Part shown: positions 14,421 through 16,801 of the stretch, one piece after another
Position numbering within the stretch: the first letter of the stretch is position 1
Layout of the letters: every line of letters starts with the position of its first letter
NCBI GenBank assembly: GCA_949538655.1
Contig: CATISE010000179.1
Coordinates: forward strand, 1 to 16,801
Source: Marine Group II euryarchaeote MED-G33
Lineage (GTDB): Archaea; Thermoplasmatota; Poseidoniia; Poseidoniales; Thalassarchaeaceae
Direction of reading: 5' to 3'
Length of the DNA stretch: 16,801 nt
Notes under the pieces: model-generated
What the model saw: the letters and a program-made list of their open reading frames with translations, nothing else
What the model was told of the DNA's origin: nothing
The model's database searches: none
Position numbers and translations under genes: made by a program

Positions 14421-15065
14421 ATGAAGCGTAACATAGCAGTTTTACTGACAATCTGTATCTTGATGGCCGGTTGTACTGGTTCGACTGAAGAACTCGATGT
14501 ATTCTATGGCGATGACTTGAACGGTGATGACCCAGAATATGAGGTAAAGGAGTTTAGCTTGATTGCCCCAGATGGAAATTTGACCAATCTCTCCGATTAT
14601 GATGGACAAGTACTGGTTGTTTCATTCATCTATTCACGTTGCCCTGATGTTTGCCCGGTCGTCAGTTCAAACCTACGTTGGGTCACACAACAATTGCCTG
14701 ATGATTACAACACAAATTTCAGCATTATTTCAGTGACTGTTGACCCCTGGTGGGATACCCAATCAGTCTTGGGCCAATATGCAGGGGAGAGGAATCTTTC
14801 TTGGCCACATTTGACGGGAGATGTCGCTGAACTGGAGCCGATTTGGGAATCATTCCATGTAGGGTTGCAGACCTATGCCAATACCACATATGAAAATGAA
14901 TCAAACGAAACATCAGGTCGACATCACCCCGACTACTTGGTTGATCACTCGACTGCGACCATCATCATTGACAAAGACCATCAACAGAGAGTCCGATGGA
15001 ATGATCTCGATTGGGAACCTACTCTCTTCTTGGAAGATCTCCAACAATTACTGGATGAAAATTAG
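14421..15065 (+). CDS. SCO1/SenC/PrrC-family copper chaperone lipoprotein
   Basis: A thioredoxin-fold protein that delivers copper, classically to the CuA site of cytochrome c oxidase. The signal ends in a lipobox LMAGC (Cys18), so it should be lipid-anchored outside the membrane. The copper site is complete: Cys74 and Cys78 in SRCPDVCP, and His176 in LVDHSTATIIID. Other family segments are LVVSFIYSRC, FSIISVTVDPWWDT and SWPHLTG. A His/Asn-rich insert (ANTTYENESNETSGRHH, about 153-169) precedes the ligand histidine. At 214 residues it has normal length. ATG 14421 has GAGGTG 5 nt upstream. It is 19 bases after the propeller gene, so one transcript is likely, and the propeller may be its copper client. 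Its TAG stop overlaps the alaS stop by four bases. Confidence 0.9.
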   Translation: MKRNIAVLLTICILMAGCTGSTEELDVFYGDDLNGDDPEYEVKEFSLIAPDGNLTNLSDYDGQVLVVSFIYSRCPDVCPVVSSNLRWVTQQLPDDYNTNFSIISVTVDPWWDTQSVLGQYAGERNLSWPHLTGDVAELEPIWESFHVGLQTYANTTYENESNETSGRHHPDYLVDHSTATIIIDKDHQQRVRWNDLDWEPTLFLEDLQQLLDEN

Positions 15066-16801
15066 AATCCCAATGTGGATTTTGCGGCATCCAATGCTGC
15101 ATCTAGACCGTCTGCGTTTGAACCGCCACCTTGAGCAAATGTAGGGCGCCCACCACCACCTCCACCAATGTGGCCTGCGATGGCATTGAGAATTTCAACC
15201 GCGTTGTGAGATTCAGCAGCAGTTGTGCCTTCTGTAATGGCGACAATCAATTTGCCACCACCTTCTCGGCTACCCACAACAGCAACCGTCGGTTTCGATG
15301 GGTCTCGAGTTAGTTCCCCCACCATGTTTTGCATCTGTTTGAGTTCACCTGTGGCCTCCATGATGACATAGCGAACACCGTCCTTTTCAACAGCCTCATC
15401 CCCACCACCACTGGTGCGCAGGCGGACGATTTCAGCCTCCAAAGATTCGATTTTCTTCTGCTGTGATTTCCACTCCTCAAAGAATCGATTAACTGTCTTT
15501 GGAAGGTCATCGACAGCAACCCCGAGAGTTTCAGCAGATTCGGTCAACAGGCGCTCCTGCCGACGGGCGTGTTCACGTGCTGTCTCCCCGGCCACGATTT
15601 GCAGTCGCTCCACCCCGTCTTGGACTTGACTACTGCGGATGATGCGAATCTCGCCAATTTCGCCTGCTTGGTCATGGTGCGTACCACCACAGGCCTGCAC
15701 ATCGTGTTCACCGATTCGAATTACTCGAATTTGCTGATGTTTGGGTGGACCGCCCTGATACAATTCAAATCCAAACTGTGCATCTGCATCTGCGCGTTCC
15801 ATGACCATTTTTTCAACGGTTGGATTGGCCGCAATGATTGCATTCGCATGGTCTTCGATCGCGTCGAGATTGTCTCTTGTCAAGCGTTGGAAATGCGTGA
15901 CGTCGAGTCGTGCATAGCGTTCACCCTTGGATGAACCCGCTTGCCAGACATGCGGGCCGAGTAATGCACGTGCACTACCCCCGATGATGTGAACAGAAGT
16001 ATGGTGATCCATGAGTTGTTTTCGGCGCCCCCAAGACACTTCGCCATTGACCGTCCCTGATAGGGGACCATCGGTGAGGTGGAGAATCACATCCCCTTCG
16101 ATGTGGGTATCGAAAACTGTTGTGGAACCTAGTATTCCTGAATCGCCAAGTTGACCACCACCTTCGGGATAAAAAAGTGTGTGATCTAGGATAATGGCAT
16201 GAGTTGGTATACCTTGAACTTCACTTGAAAGATTGAATTTAGTTGCATCAATTTCTGCGCAATGGAGGACAGTTGCCTCAAATTGCATCAGAGATGTATC
16301 ATCATAGTAGCGGCGTTCGGTGGCTGGCCAATCACCTGAAACCAATTTCTGCTTACCCTTTGCCTTGGCTGCGGCTTTGGTTTGCTGTGCATTTCGAGCA
16401 GCCATATCAGCTGCGAAACCAACTCGGATTTCCAGATTCTCCCATCCAAGTCGATTGGCGATACTGGCAACCATGTCTGGTTGCAGTCCGCGTTCCTCGG
16501 CGAGTTTGAACAATATTTCATCGGGTGCATTGGAGACTTCTTTGGGAACTTTTGCGAGTGCAGTTTGAACTGCAGCTTCACCTTTCCTGAGCATTTCGTG
16601 ATAGCGCGCCTCTTCCAAATCGAGAATGGTTAGTATGCCGTCTTTGGACTGACTAAAATCATCCATCGACAAATTGACTTCCATGTGATGGGCACCGAGT
16701 TCAGACAGACTCATGTCCAGGCCCAAATCATCCTTCATTCGGCAGACTCTACGGGCGAGCATTCGGGCGAGATACCCTGCTTTGGCATTGGAAGGGATGA
16801 G
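15062..16801 (-). CDS. alaS: Alanyl-tRNA synthetase, C-terminal part (cut by right edge)
   Basis: The last 579 residues of AlaRS are present; the catalytic N-terminus lies beyond the window. The fragment opens at IPSNAKAGYLARMLARRV, the conserved end of the tRNA-recognition region. The editing domain, which clears Ser-tRNA(Ala) and Gly-tRNA(Ala), follows. It shows TLFYPEGGGQLGDSG, the zinc/active-site HHTSVH and the second half-site CGGTHH in VQACGGTHHDQAGEIG. A coiled-coil stretch (EEWKSQQKKIESLEAEIVRLR) leads to the DHHA1-type C-terminal domain with GGGGGGRPTFAQGGG near the end. All editing residues are present, so proofreading should work. The length before the editing domain and the sequence style fit the archaeal branch. 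It is convergent with the SCO1 gene. Confidence 0.95.
   Translation of the reverse strand, partial: LIPSNAKAGYLARMLARRVCRMKDDLGLDMSLSELGAHHMEVNLSMDDFSQSKDGILTILDLEEARYHEMLRKGEAAVQTALAKVPKEVSNAPDEILFKLAEERGLQPDMVASIANRLGWENLEIRVGFAADMAARNAQQTKAAAKAKGKQKLVSGDWPATERRYYDDTSLMQFEATVLHCAEIDATKFNLSSEVQGIPTHAIILDHTLFYPEGGGQLGDSGILGSTTVFDTHIEGDVILHLTDGPLSGTVNGEVSWGRRKQLMDHHTSVHIIGGSARALLGPHVWQAGSSKGERYARLDVTHFQRLTRDNLDAIEDHANAIIAANPTVEKMVMERADADAQFGFELYQGGPPKHQQIRVIRIGEHDVQACGGTHHDQAGEIGEIRIIRSSQVQDGVERLQIVAGETAREHARRQERLLTESAETLGVAVDDLPKTVNRFFEEWKSQQKKIESLEAEIVRLRTSGGGDEAVEKDGVRYVIMEATGELKQMQNMVGELTRDPSKPTVAVVGSREGGGKLIVAITEGTTAAESHNAVEILNAIAGHIGGGGGGRPTFAQGGGSNADGLDAALDAAKSTLGF

Noticed and set aside
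1..16801. Mobile elements, tRNA or rRNA genes, CRISPR arrays, phage genes
   Set aside because: None was seen on reading both strands: no transposase motifs, no regularly spaced repeats, no conserved tRNA arms or rRNA segments.

Overview
The window looks like chromosome from an uncultivated planktonic euryarchaeon, most likely Marine Group II (Poseidoniales) or a close Thermoplasmata-related lineage. The archaeal signals are a two-repeat tRNA-splicing endonuclease (EndA), an archaeal-style alanyl-tRNA synthetase with a GGRPTFAQGGG C-terminus, an N-terminal winged-helix regulator of the type common in these archaea, and secreted or anchored proteins rich in Asp and Asn. The lineage is inferred from gene content and family resemblance by eye; no search was run. 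The genome is very compact. Convergent genes abut or overlap at their stops, tandem genes use TGATG or ATGA overlaps, and most tandem starts have a GAGGTG/GGAGG-type Shine-Dalgarno site 4-7 nt upstream. No tRNA, rRNA, CRISPR array, insertion sequence or phage gene was seen, and no gene-free stretch exceeds 300 bases.

Layout from the left: a truncated winged-helix regulator (minus strand, running off the left edge) faces endA (plus). endA meets, stop to stop, a long minus-strand block. Read in its direction of transcription that block is: a CPBP intramembrane protease; the three-gene proton-translocating transhydrogenase pntAA-pntAB-pntB; an intergenic hairpin; a choice-of-anchor V type membrane protein with a CxCH motif; a TatC-like protein with an extra cysteine-rich C-terminal domain; and a secreted, membrane-anchored M6 metalloprotease. 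Divergent from the CPBP gene is a plus-strand operon of malate dehydrogenase, a NUDIX hydrolase and a Frag1/DRAM/Sfk1-like membrane protein. Its last gene overlaps tail to tail with a secreted cupredoxin-like protein. That gene diverges, across only about 40-55 bases, from an anchored His-rich LVIVD-type beta-propeller and a SCO1/SenC lipoprotein. The right edge holds the 3' part of alaS on the minus strand.

Three functional themes can be inferred. (1) Pyridine nucleotide balance: an NAD-type malate dehydrogenase, a proton-motive-force driven NADH/NADP+ transhydrogenase and a NUDIX hydrolase lie within 6 kb. (2) Export and surface proteolysis: TatC, an M6 protease, a CPBP protease and an anchored secreted protein. 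(3) A possible copper/redox envelope module: a cupredoxin-like protein, a His-rich propeller and SCO1 around one shared promoter region that holds a perfect 8-3-8 palindrome. The points most worth a second look are the TatC fusion to a domain resembling the N-terminal cysteine domain of HdrA, the propeller-SCO1 module with its operator-like palindrome, and a group of CCCCTA-centred palindromes in the intergenic regions flanking the transhydrogenase and malate dehydrogenase genes.
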